Assembly (NCBI GenBank): GCA_044868295.1
Contig: JBIOWF010000257.1
Coordinates: 1-15,764, forward strand
DNA from: JBIOWF01 sp044868295
Lineage (GTDB): Bacteria; Actinomycetota; Actinomycetes; Streptosporangiales; Streptosporangiaceae
DNA: 15,764 nucleotides
Direction of reading: 5' to 3'
The notes beneath the pieces are model-generated. The model had not been told where the DNA came from. It was given only the letters and a program-made list of their open reading frames with translations, and made no database searches. This document shows, piece after piece, positions 1-6,429 of this stretch. Every line of letters starts with the position of its first letter. Positions within the stretch are counted from its first letter, which is position 1. Made by a program: the position numbers and the translations under genes.

Positions 1-88
1 GCCTCACATAATACCAAGGGATCAGTTAAGAAGCGTGCGTGTGTTTGATCCGAGACCTGCGGCGCCGTGCCGCGTTTCCTCCCCAGGG

Positions 89-274
89 CTAAAACCCGGG
101 GTCTCCACGCTGGAGGAATTCGATGAAGAACGGGACCCCCTTCGCCACCGGCCCATGGTCTTTGATCAGGAATGGCACCCCGGCGAACGGCCCGTCCTCG
201 GCGTAATCGAGTGCCGGTGAGAACACCGGCAGCGCGAGGCCGTTCGCCTCCTCGTTCGCCGGCGCGTTCGCCCC
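89..274 (-). pseudogene. amidase signature family remnant
   Basis: The minus-strand frame is open between an upstream in-frame TGA (275-277) and a TAG (89-91). It encodes about 61 residues including DGPFAGVPFLIKD followed by HGPVAKGVPFF. This matches the conserved start of the amidase signature domain, where the Lys of the G-V-P-x-x-x-K-D stretch is the general base of the Ser-cisSer-Lys triad. The expected glycine/serine-rich core with the two catalytic serines is absent: after GVPFF the similarity stops and the frame closes about 13 residues later. No start codon with a ribosome site is visible and the N-terminal ~50 residues of a real amidase are missing. I read it as a decayed fragment and not a functional gene. 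The family call rests on one motif block. Confidence 0.55.
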
Positions 275-395
275 TCAGGGCAGGTAAATATCAGACAGTC
301 CATGACAAAGAGCCCTTTCCTGACCTACTCCTAGTGAATGGGCCAATACTGCTCGGGTACGAACACGTGGCTTGTTCCGCCCATGAGGAGGAATC
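275..395 (+). other. leader region of the membrane protein gene
   Basis: No gene is seen between the amidase remnant and the ATG at 396. The stretch is less GC-rich than its surroundings, as expected for a promoter. It ends in a strong ribosome binding site, GAGGAGGAA at 385-393. A GGGTAC at 355-360 resembles a stress-sigma -10, but I see no matching GTTT-type -35 at the right distance, so no promoter is called. Confidence 0.4.
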
Positions 396-1178
396 ATGGA
401 CATCGATGTCGGCCAGGGCCTGACAGACGCCTGGCGGCAAGTAGCCACGTTCGTGCCCAAGCTCATCGGCTTCATCGTCGTGCTGGTCATCGGCTGGATC
501 GTGGCCAAGCTGCTGGAGAAGGCCGTGGACAAGGTTCTGGAACGAGTCGGCTTCGACCGTGTGGTGGAGCGCAGCGGCCTCGGCCGGATGCTGCAGCGCA
601 CGCGCTACGACGCCAGCACTCTCATCGGCAAGCTCGTCTACTACGCGATCCTGCTGATCACCCTGCAGCTCGGCTTCGGCCTGTTCGGCCCCAACCCGGT
701 CTCGGCGCTGCTGTCGGCCGTGGTGGGCTGGCTGCCCAAGGCGATCGTGGCGATCATCATCATCGTCGTGGCCGGCGCGATCGCCCGCGCCGTCAGCGAC
801 CTCATCACCGGGGCGCTCGGCGGAACACGGTACGGCCGCTGGATCGCGGCCGCCGCATCGGTGTTCATCTGGGCCTTGGGTATCATCGCCGCCCTCAACC
901 AGATGGGCATCGCGACCACCGTCACGACTCCCGTCCTGATCACCGTGCTCGCGACCGTGGGGGCCATTCTGGCGATCGGCGTCGGCGGCGGCCTGGTCCG
1001 GCCCATGCAGCAGCGCTGGGAGCGCTGGCTGGCGGTGATGGAGGAGCAGACGCCCCAGATGAGAACCCATGCGGAGGCCTACCAGCGAGGCCGTCAGGAT
1101 GCCGGACAGGTTCCGGCCGCGGAACCCCGGCCCAGTGCGACGACCCAGCCCTCCCCCGGCGAATACCCGGAGAGATGA
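396..1178 (+). CDS. MscS-like conserved TM-helix membrane protein
   Basis: Predicted 260-residue integral membrane protein. Hydrophobic segments lie at about residues 21-39, 79-97, 110-131, 148-167 and 178-200. They alternate with amphipathic stretches such as KLLEKAVDKVLERVGFD, the repeated pattern of the conserved TM-helix family annotated as mechanosensitive ion channel (MscS) proteins. The glycine-rich last helix (LAIGVGGGLVRP) resembles the pore-lining TM3 of MscS, but the beta-rich cytoplasmic vestibule domain of true MscS is missing. Instead there is a short polar, proline-rich tail of about 55 residues. The ATG at 396 follows a near-consensus GAGGAGG. It is monocistronic and convergent with the next gene. 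A role in turgor or osmotic response is inferred from the family; channel activity cannot be read from the sequence. Confidence 0.75.
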   Translation: MDIDVGQGLTDAWRQVATFVPKLIGFIVVLVIGWIVAKLLEKAVDKVLERVGFDRVVERSGLGRMLQRTRYDASTLIGKLVYYAILLITLQLGFGLFGPNPVSALLSAVVGWLPKAIVAIIIIVVAGAIARAVSDLITGALGGTRYGRWIAAAASVFIWALGIIAALNQMGIATTVTTPVLITVLATVGAILAIGVGGGLVRPMQQRWERWLAVMEEQTPQMRTHAEAYQRGRQDAGQVPAAEPRPSATTQPSPGEYPER

Positions 1179-1195
1179 GAGGGATGCTCTCCACC

Positions 1196-1242
1196 GCGTC
1201 GTGACCGGGAATCGGCCGCAGGCCTCGTCACGGTCACGACGC
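1196..1242. terminator. 12-bp inverted repeat between convergent genes
   Basis: GCGTCGTGACCG (1196-1207) and CGGTCACGACGC (1231-1242) are perfect 12-bp inverted arms around a 23-nt loop. It starts 18 bp after the membrane-protein stop and lies between two convergent genes, so a bidirectional transcription terminator is the simplest reading. There is no T-tract, as is common in actinomycetes. The right arm overlaps the first two copies of the 23-bp tandem repeat that follows. Confidence 0.6.
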
Positions 1243-1286
1243 AGGCATGGTCCCGGTCACGGTGCAGGCCTCGCCATGGTCACTTG
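1218..1286. repeat. three tandem 23-bp repeats
   Basis: GCAGGC recurs at 1218, 1241 and 1264, and GGTCAC recurs at 1232, 1255 and 1278, so both cores have an exact 23-bp period. The eight bases between the cores vary (ctcgtcac, atggtccc, ctcgccat), as do the three closing bases. I see no fourth copy on either side. It lies in the non-coding gap between two convergent genes. Confidence 0.75.
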
Positions 1287-1330
1287 CCACGGGGTCCGCG
1301 TCCGTCACCCGCCGTCGGCGGAGCGGAAGC

Positions 1331-1642
1331 TCAGGCTGACAGTTCGTCGTTGAGAAAGCCGAGCTCGCGAGCCAGCCAGCAGATCGCCGTCAGCCGGACC
1401 GCCGCGAAGTCGCGCTGGCCGGTGAACCGCCACCCCCGTTCGAGCAGTTCGTCGAGGAAGCCGAGCAGGTAGTCGCCCAGCGTCTCGCGGTCCAGCACGA
1501 TCGTGTCCCGTAAGGCTGCCGCGTGCTGGTCGACCGCCGCCAGCAACCCCGGCTCCTCGGCCGTGCGGGCAAGCTGGTCGGCGCCAAGCACATCCATGAT
1601 CCACGGCAGCGGAGAGGCGGACCACCCCTCGTCAAACAGCAT
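1331..1642 (-). CDS. small acidic DUF6401-like protein
   Basis: Encodes about 103 residues with no signal peptide or membrane segment. It is acidic and mostly helical in character, with the stretch LLAAVDQHAAALRDTI followed by LGDYLLGFLDELLERGW and RLTAICWLAREL. This resembles the small actinomycete proteins grouped as DUF6401, which often sit in natural-product or signalling neighbourhoods without known function. The match is from memory of the sequence style and is not certain. I chose the ATG at 1642 because a GGTGGG precedes it and the family-like sequence starts there. The frame stays open upstream to 1762, but that part is low-quality and would run into the divergent gene. Confidence 0.6.
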   Translation of the reverse strand: MLFDEGWSASPLPWIMDVLGADQLARTAEEPGLLAAVDQHAAALRDTIVLDRETLGDYLLGFLDELLERGWRFTGQRDFAAVRLTAICWLARELGFLNDELSA

Positions 1643-1727
1643 CGGCCCACCATATCGGTCACCTGGCGTGAAAGCGATGGAAAAGGATTGATTACCACAT
1701 GAACCACTCGGGCCAGATGGCGCATCC

Positions 1728-2525
1728 GTGAAGGTGGAACACGTGGTGGTCGCGCTCAACAAGGCCGACGGGGCCGACCCGGAGCTGGCCGACCTGGTCG
1801 AACTGGAGCTGCGCGAGCTGCTCGGCGCGCACGGCTACCACGACGTGCCCATCGTCCGGGTCTCCGGCCTGCGGGCGCTGGAGGGCGACCCGCACTGGGA
1901 GGCCGCCATCACGGCGCTTCTCCAGGCCGTCGACGACCACGTGCCCGTCCCGGTCCGCTACACCGACGTGCCGTTTCTGCTACCGGTGGAGAACGTGCTG
2001 ACGGTGACCGGCCGTGGCACGGTCGTCACCGGGGCGATCGAGCGGGGCACGGTCAAGGTCGGCGACTCCGTCCAGGCCGTCGGGCTCGGCAACGCGTTCA
2101 CCGCGGTGGTGACGGGGGTCGAGACCTTCGGAAAGACGATGGAGGCAGGCCAGGCCGGTGACAACGCCGCGCTGCTGCTGCGCGGTGTCCGCCGCGAGCA
2201 GGTGCGGCGTGGCCAGGTCCTGGCCGCGCCCGGCAGTCAGACCGCCCACCAGCGGTTCACGGCCACGGTCTATCCGCTGGCCAAGGAGGAGGGCGGACGA
2301 AGTTCGGCTGTCGCGACGGGCTACCGGCCGCAGTTCTACCTCCGGACGACCGACGTGCCAGGCCGGCTGGTTCTCAGCGAGGAGGGGATCGCGTTGCCCG
2401 GCGACACGGTCGAGGTGACCGCGGAGCTCGGGAAGCCGGTTGCCCTGGAAGCCGGCCTCGGCTTCGCGATCCGCGAGGGCGGCCGGACCGTCGGCGCGGG
2501 CACGGTCACCGCCCTGCTCGACTGA
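1728..2525 (+). pseudogene. tuf: N-terminally truncated EF-Tu paralogue
   Basis: Encodes 265 residues that align along their whole length with the C-terminal two thirds of elongation factor Tu (usually about 395 residues). G4 is present as NKAD (residues 11-14) and G5 as SGLRA (46-50). Domain II follows (FLLPVENVLTVTGRGTVVTG, about 83-102), then domain III (GYRPQFYLRTTDV 198-210 and GFAIREGGRTVGAG 245-258). The P-loop GHVDHGKT, switch I and the DxxG/switch II region are all missing, so normal GTP binding is not possible. Similarity begins at VEHVVVALNKAD; upstream in frame there are only about 13 unrelated codons before a TGA at 1689-1691. The GTG at 1728 has no convincing ribosome site. The remainder has no frameshift and keeps actinomycete codon bias, so it is either a recent deletion of a second tuf copy or a retained, repurposed domain II-III protein. 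Confidence 0.75.
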
Positions 2526-2537
2526 CCACCACAGGCC

Positions 2538-2572
2538 GGTACGGCTGCCGCCACGCGAGCGGCAGCCGTACC
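2538..2572 (+). terminator. hairpin terminator after tuf-like gene
   Basis: GGTACGGCTGCCG (2538-2550) and CGGCAGCCGTACC (2560-2572) form a perfect 13-bp stem with a 9-nt loop, starting 13 bp after the stop codon. No T-run follows, which is usual for actinomycete intrinsic terminators. Confidence 0.8.
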
Positions 2573-2837
2573 GTGCCTGGAGCTGTCAGCGGTGTCCCGC
2601 TGTGCGACTGCCATGCCGGGCCATCGACTCGCCGCGTGCGCCTTCACGCCACCCACACGGGACTGAACGGGCGGGACTGCGCCGACAGGAGCGCACGGCA
2701 GAGCGGGCAGGACTGCGTGGGCGCGCAGCCTCGGCTCCAACCCTGGGCTGACACTCACCCCTTTTTCATGTTTATCTGCTACTTTCGCGCATGTGTGCCT
2801 CGGCGTCGCATCTGTGCCCCCGCTTCCCCGCCGCCGT

Positions 2838-2870
2838 CGGACTGTTCCAACCGCGGGCCAGAGCAGTCCG
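2838..2870 (+). promoter_or_regulatory. imperfect palindrome upstream of DUF3500 gene
   Basis: CGGACTGTTC (2838-2847) and GAGCAGTCCG (2861-2870) are 10-bp inverted arms with one mismatch (a G-U pair if transcribed) around a 13-nt spacer. It ends 57 bp before the GTG of the metal-handling operon, so it could be a repressor operator or a leader hairpin. No known Zur, NikR or Nur box consensus was recognised in it. Confidence 0.35.
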
Positions 2871-2927
2871 CCCCGCTCCGACGCGTCCGCATACGGGTGC
2901 GGCGTGACCTGACCTTGGAGAATCCAC

Positions 2928-4103
2928 GTGCCTCTACGTCACATCCACATCGCCCCGCCGCGTTTCGCCAATCGGGAGCGCCGTCTCGCGGCGAGCGTCG
3001 CGGCCGTACTGATGCTGGCGACCGCGTGCTCGTCCGGTGACACCGGATCGGCGACCACGTCGGCGTCCAGCACCAATGCGTCCAGCTCGGCCGGTGCGTC
3101 CAGCTCGACCAGCCCGACCAGCTCGACCAGCGGCACGACGATCTCCGACTCGACCACGAGCGGCGAGGCCGCCGCGAAGGTCCGGGCCGCGACCGAAGCG
3201 TTCCTGGCCACTTTGGACTCAACGCAGAAGACAACGGTCATGGGAGATTGGAACCAGTCCAACCTGTCGCAGTGGTCGAACCTGCCCGATCAGCTTTTCA
3301 AGCGGGCGGGACTTCGGATGGACTCGCTGAACTCGGCCCAGCGGGCCGCGGTCTTGAAGATCCTAAAGGCGGCGCTCAGTGACGAGGGGTACAAGCAGGT
3401 CACACAGATCACGGCGGCGGACGGCGTTCTCGCTTCCGAGGCGCAGATGAACCTCGACTTCGGCGCGGATCACTACTGGATCAGGATCCTGGGGACACCG
3501 TCCGCCACCGGGAAGTGGACGGTCCAGTATGGCGGCCACCACCTGGCCGTCAACATCACGATGGCCGGGAACGCAATGACGCTGGCCCCGACCCTGTGGG
3601 CCGCCCAACCCGCGTCCTACACTGCGGGCGGCAGCGATGCCGAACCGTTGGGCGGCGAGACCAAGAAGGCGTTCGCGCTCGTCGACGCGCTGGACTCCAC
3701 CCAGCTCAAGGCGGCTGTGCTGACCACGCCCATCAAGGAGATCGTGCTGGGGGCGGGGCAGGACGGCAAGACTCTCGCGGCCGAAGGCGTCAAGGCGTCC
3801 ACGTTCACCGACGCCCAGAAGACCCTGTTGCTCGACCTGGTCGATGAGTGGATCACCCCGTTGAACGCCGAACAGGCCGTCGCCAAGCTGGCGGCGGTGA
3901 AGAAGAATTTCGACGACACCACGTTCGCCTGGTACGGATCGACCAAGATCGGCAACCCGATCTACTACCGGGTGCAGGGCCCCACCTTCACCATCGAGTT
4001 CGCCCACCAGCAGGGCCAGGGCGCCAACGCCGGCGGCATCACTCACATCCACGCGATCTACCGAGAGCCCGGGAACGACTACGGTGCCGAGTTGGGTTCG
4101 TGA
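2928..4103 (+). CDS. DUF3500 family lipoprotein
   Basis: Predicted 391-residue exported lipoprotein. The N-terminus has basic residues, a hydrophobic core and a lipobox ending LATAC, so Cys34 would be lipidated after signal peptidase II cleavage. Residues 35-80 are a Ser/Thr-rich tether to the cell surface. The remainder looks like a DUF3500 domain: paired His in GGHHLAVNITM (203-212) and a C-terminal GGITHIHAIYREPGNDYG (369-386) with two further His. Four well-placed histidines suggest metal contact, but no biochemical function is established for the family that I know of. The GTG at 2928 follows GGAG with 7-nt spacing. The stop overlaps the start of the transporter gene by 4 bases, so the two are very probably co-translated. 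The middle part repeats the phrase LDSTQ (96-100 and 256-260), suggesting an internal duplication of helical segments. Confidence 0.8.
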   Translation: MPLRHIHIAPPRFANRERRLAASVAAVLMLATACSSGDTGSATTSASSTNASSSAGASSSTSPTSSTSGTTISDSTTSGEAAAKVRAATEAFLATLDSTQKTTVMGDWNQSNLSQWSNLPDQLFKRAGLRMDSLNSAQRAAVLKILKAALSDEGYKQVTQITAADGVLASEAQMNLDFGADHYWIRILGTPSATGKWTVQYGGHHLAVNITMAGNAMTLAPTLWAAQPASYTAGGSDAEPLGGETKKAFALVDALDSTQLKAAVLTTPIKEIVLGAGQDGKTLAAEGVKASTFTDAQKTLLLDLVDEWITPLNAEQAVAKLAAVKKNFDDTTFAWYGSTKIGNPIYYRVQGPTFTIEFAHQQGQGANAGGITHIHAIYREPGNDYGAELGS

Positions 4104-5572
4104 CGATCAGACGACGCCTGGCCCGATGGGCGGCAGCCTCGCTGCTGGCGGCCATCGGGTCGGTCCTGGCCGCGTCGCCCGCGGCGGCGCATCCCAGCGA
4201 CGAAGTCCTCCAACAGGTTTACCTGACGCCCACCGGCTCCCGCCTCGCGGTGCAGCTCGACCTCACCCCAGGAGCGCTGGTGGCGCCCGCTTTCGCCCGG
4301 GTCGTCGACACCGATGGCGACAAGACGATCAGCGCCGGTGAGACGGCCGCGCACGTGGACCTGGTGACCTCGGCTCTGACGCTGCGCGTGGACGGCCGGG
4401 CCGTCCCGCTCGCCGTCACCGGGCACACGTATCCCACCGACGAACTGCTCGCCGCAGGTGGTGGCGCCGTGACCGTCGAACTGGCGGCCGCACTGCCATC
4501 CGGCAGCCGAAACGTCGTCTTCACCGATGAGTACAGCCCTGGCCGTACGACGGTGCAGATGGACGTCCTGGTCGCGGACGCCGACCCCGCGAGGCTGGAC
4601 ACCATCACGCGTACGCGCCAGGGGCGGGCGATCACAATCGCGCTCGCCCCGGCCGATGCCGCTTCGCCCACCCCTACGGCCGCCGGTCCGGCTCCTGGTA
4701 ACGCCAGTGCGGTAGAGGCGTCGAACGGAGCGACGATGCTCCTCGCGCTGCGTGCACCGCTGACGTCGCCGTGGGCACTGCTGGCACTGATCTGCACTTG
4801 CGCCCTGCTCGGAGCCTTCCACGCCCTGACGCCCGGCCACGGCAAGGCTCTACTCGCCTCCTATCTGGTCGGCGCCCAGAGCACACCCAGGCAGGCGGTC
4901 GTCCTCGGGGCGGTCATCACCGCCACGCATACGGCCGCCGTGGTCGCGCTCGGAGCGGCGGCCCTGGCCGCGGGCCGATTCATCGTCCCCGGAGTCCTCG
5001 TTCCGACCCTGGAGGTCACAACCGGGATCGTCGTGCTCCTCCTCGGAGCGCGACTGCTGGTCCGCCGCTGGCGCCACCGCGACGACCATCATCACGCGGA
5101 ACACCACCACCACAACCACGACCACCACCACGGCCACGACTCCGAGGACGGGCACTCACACGCCGTGCGTGACACCCAAGACTCCCGCTCACCCGGGGAA
5201 ACGCTCGTCGCCCCCGCGGTACGGCACCAGCACGAGCCACCGGTGATGCCCTCGACATTCCGCGGCATCGCCGCCATGGGCGTGTCGGGCGGGATCATCC
5301 CGTGTCCTGAAGCGCTGAGCGTTCTCCTGCTGGCCATCGGCCTCAACCGCACGGCACTGGGCCTGACGATGATCGTCGCCTTCAGCGTCGGTCTGGCCAC
5401 GGTTCTCGTCGGACTGGGACTGATCCTGGTGAGTGCCCGCGCGGCGCTGGACAGGTTCCGACGTCCGGGCCGCAGCCCGATCATCGCGTGGTTGCCGGTC
5501 TTCTCCGCGGCCGTCGTCACCATCCTCGGCCTGACGATGGCGATCAACGGGGTGACCGGGTTCACAGGCTAG
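4100..5572 (+). CDS. NicO/RcnA-type Ni/Co transporter with ectodomain
   Basis: Predicted 490-residue membrane transporter. Residues 1-30 are a signal peptide ending ASPAAA, so the mature protein would begin with His31 (HPSDE). An exported domain (31 to about 215) contains an EF-hand-like loop DTDGDKTISAGE (70-81) and ends in a Pro/Ala-rich linker. Six likely helices follow (about 224-243, 265-290, 299-322, 390-412, 418-446, 463-485). They carry the NicO signatures HALTPGHGK (241-249), THT (276-278) and GGIIPCPEAL (397-406). Between helices 3 and 4 is a cytoplasmic or periplasmic loop with 15 His in residues 326-354, as in RcnA-like nickel/cobalt proteins. Whether it imports or exports cannot be told from sequence. 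The GTG start at 4100 overlaps the preceding stop as GTGA, which is why I chose it over the longer open frame. Confidence 0.85.
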   Translation: MTIRRRLARWAAASLLAAIGSVLAASPAAAHPSDEVLQQVYLTPTGSRLAVQLDLTPGALVAPAFARVVDTDGDKTISAGETAAHVDLVTSALTLRVDGRAVPLAVTGHTYPTDELLAAGGGAVTVELAAALPSGSRNVVFTDEYSPGRTTVQMDVLVADADPARLDTITRTRQGRAITIALAPADAASPTPTAAGPAPGNASAVEASNGATMLLALRAPLTSPWALLALICTCALLGAFHALTPGHGKALLASYLVGAQSTPRQAVVLGAVITATHTAAVVALGAAALAAGRFIVPGVLVPTLEVTTGIVVLLLGARLLVRRWRHRDDHHHAEHHHHNHDHHHGHDSEDGHSHAVRDTQDSRSPGETLVAPAVRHQHEPPVMPSTFRGIAAMGVSGGIIPCPEALSVLLLAIGLNRTALGLTMIVAFSVGLATVLVGLGLILVSARAALDRFRRPGRSPIIAWLPVFSAAVVTILGLTMAINGVTGFTG

Positions 5573-5627
5573 AACGCCACTCAGGCAATGAATGCGCGGC
5601 CCATAGCCGACAGATGCTTTCGGGCCA

Positions 5628-5656
5628 GGTCAGCCTTGCCGAATCGGATGCTGACC
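5628..5656. terminator. inverted repeat between convergent genes
   Basis: GGTCAGC (5628-5634) and GCTGACC (5650-5656) are perfect 7-bp arms around 15 nt, in the gap between the transporter gene and the convergent ATPase gene. A wider 8-bp pair, AACGCCAC (5573-5580) and GTGGCGTT (5665-5672), encloses it. A nested terminator for both genes is the likely role. Confidence 0.45.
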
Positions 5657-5719
5657 AAAACGATGTGGCGTTACTTGAACCGGCGCTCTGGTCAAAGGCT
5701 CCGGACGATGGTGAGGCGC

Positions 5720-6205
5720 TCACAGCGCCCGGTGTTTTCCTCCGTATCGCGCCCAGACCACTTTGCCGCCCTTCCCCGACAGGTAGTGGCCCCACTCGTC
5801 GCTGATCGCCTCCACCAGGGTGAGTCCTCGCCCGAATTCGTCGAACTCGGCGGCGTCAGCGGGTCTCGGCGGAGTCGGGTCGGTGTCCCATACCTCGATA
5901 TCGATTCTGGTCAACACCATCCTGAGGCATACGCTCACCGGGTTCGGGGCCTCGCGCGGATCGGCGGTGGACCCGGCCGGGACGGGCGTGCCGGTTGCTC
6001 TGATCGCGTTGGTGAGCAGCTCGGAAACGATGAGTTCGACATCGGGCGCGTACTCGTCCAGTCCCCAACGGTGCAACCGGTGGCGGATGAAGTGGCGAGC
6101 GTCCGCCACCGCGCTCGGAACGGCCGGCAGTCGCAGCTGGCTTCTGTCACCGAAAGAGCACGGCGGCGGCGTCTGCCTGGTTCTTTCGTTGGGGAGCACG
6201 TTCAC
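5720..6205 (-). CDS. RsbW/SpoIIAB-like anti-sigma ATPase
   Basis: Encodes 161 residues of the HATPase_c_2 family of small serine kinases and anti-sigma factors, common as orphans in actinomycetes. The N box is ELIVSELLTNAI (57-68), where Glu57 and Asn66 would hold Mg-ATP. The G1-type motif is VWDTDPTPP (105-113), and the G2 glycine lid is FGRGLTLVEAISDEWG (124-139). The first ~25 residues are a variable tail. The GTG at 6205 is preceded by AAGGAG at 5-nt spacing. No sigma factor, anti-anti-sigma (STAS) gene, or XRE/DUF397 partner lies beside it, so its target is unknown. Probably cytoplasmic and ATP-binding; kinase activity is inferred from the family. Confidence 0.85.
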   Translation of the reverse strand: MNVLPNERTRQTPPPCSFGDRSQLRLPAVPSAVADARHFIRHRLHRWGLDEYAPDVELIVSELLTNAIRATGTPVPAGSTADPREAPNPVSVCLRMVLTRIDIEVWDTDPTPPRPADAAEFDEFGRGLTLVEAISDEWGHYLSGKGGKVVWARYGGKHRAL

Positions 6206-6343
6206 GGTGTCTCCTTGGAGCGTTGCAGTACCCTCCCACGGAGGATGGGAGCCAACGCGGCGCCTCAGGTGCTGTTTCAGCGGTTATGCGATGCATCCAC
6301 GCTGTGGGTGAGGAACCCAGCTGGCACTGGCTTTATCGTAAAA

Positions 6344-6390
6344 GTCGCATTCTGCAAAGCGCAGGTTCTGGTCTTTCTGTTCAATGCGAC
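6344..6390 (-). terminator. inverted repeat downstream of the oxidoreductase gene
   Basis: GTCGCATT (6344-6351) and AATGCGAC (6383-6390) are perfect 8-bp arms around 31 nt. Read on the minus strand, the loop contains an inner CTGC/GCAG hairpin and the outer stem is followed by TTTT. It lies 40 bp beyond the stop of the oxidoreductase gene and 139 bp or more upstream of the ATPase gene, so a terminator is plausible. An operator for the ATPase gene is the alternative. Confidence 0.4.
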
Positions 6391-6429
6391 AACTTTTGCG
6401 CACATGATTTTCTTCTTCGCTGTGAGGCT

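Larger units (their letters stand above)
2526..2927. other. 402-bp intergenic region
   Basis: No gene recognised. It holds a strong hairpin just after the tuf-like gene (2538-2572), a G/C-rich middle part with no coding signature, and a short AT-rich patch around 2757-2790 that is the best place for a promoter of the downstream operon. It also holds an imperfect palindrome at 2838-2870. Hexamers such as TTTATC and TACTTT occur in the AT-rich patch, but spacing and match are too poor to call a promoter. Confidence 0.5.

Noticed and set aside
1698..1730. Tiny open frame of 10 codons (MNHSGQMAHP) before the tuf-like gene, as a leader peptide
   Set aside because: No ribosome site, no run of regulatory codons and no attenuator-like hairpins; probably chance.
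3848..4099. Extension of the transporter frame upstream into the DUF3500 gene
   Set aside because: The 84 upstream codons are an out-of-frame reading of DUF3500 and lack protein character. The GTG at 4100 gives a clean signal peptide and a GTGA overlap.
5086..5160. CAC/CAT-rich stretch as a DNA repeat or CRISPR-like array
   Set aside because: It is explained by the His-rich metal loop of the transporter; there is no regular spacing or spacer structure.
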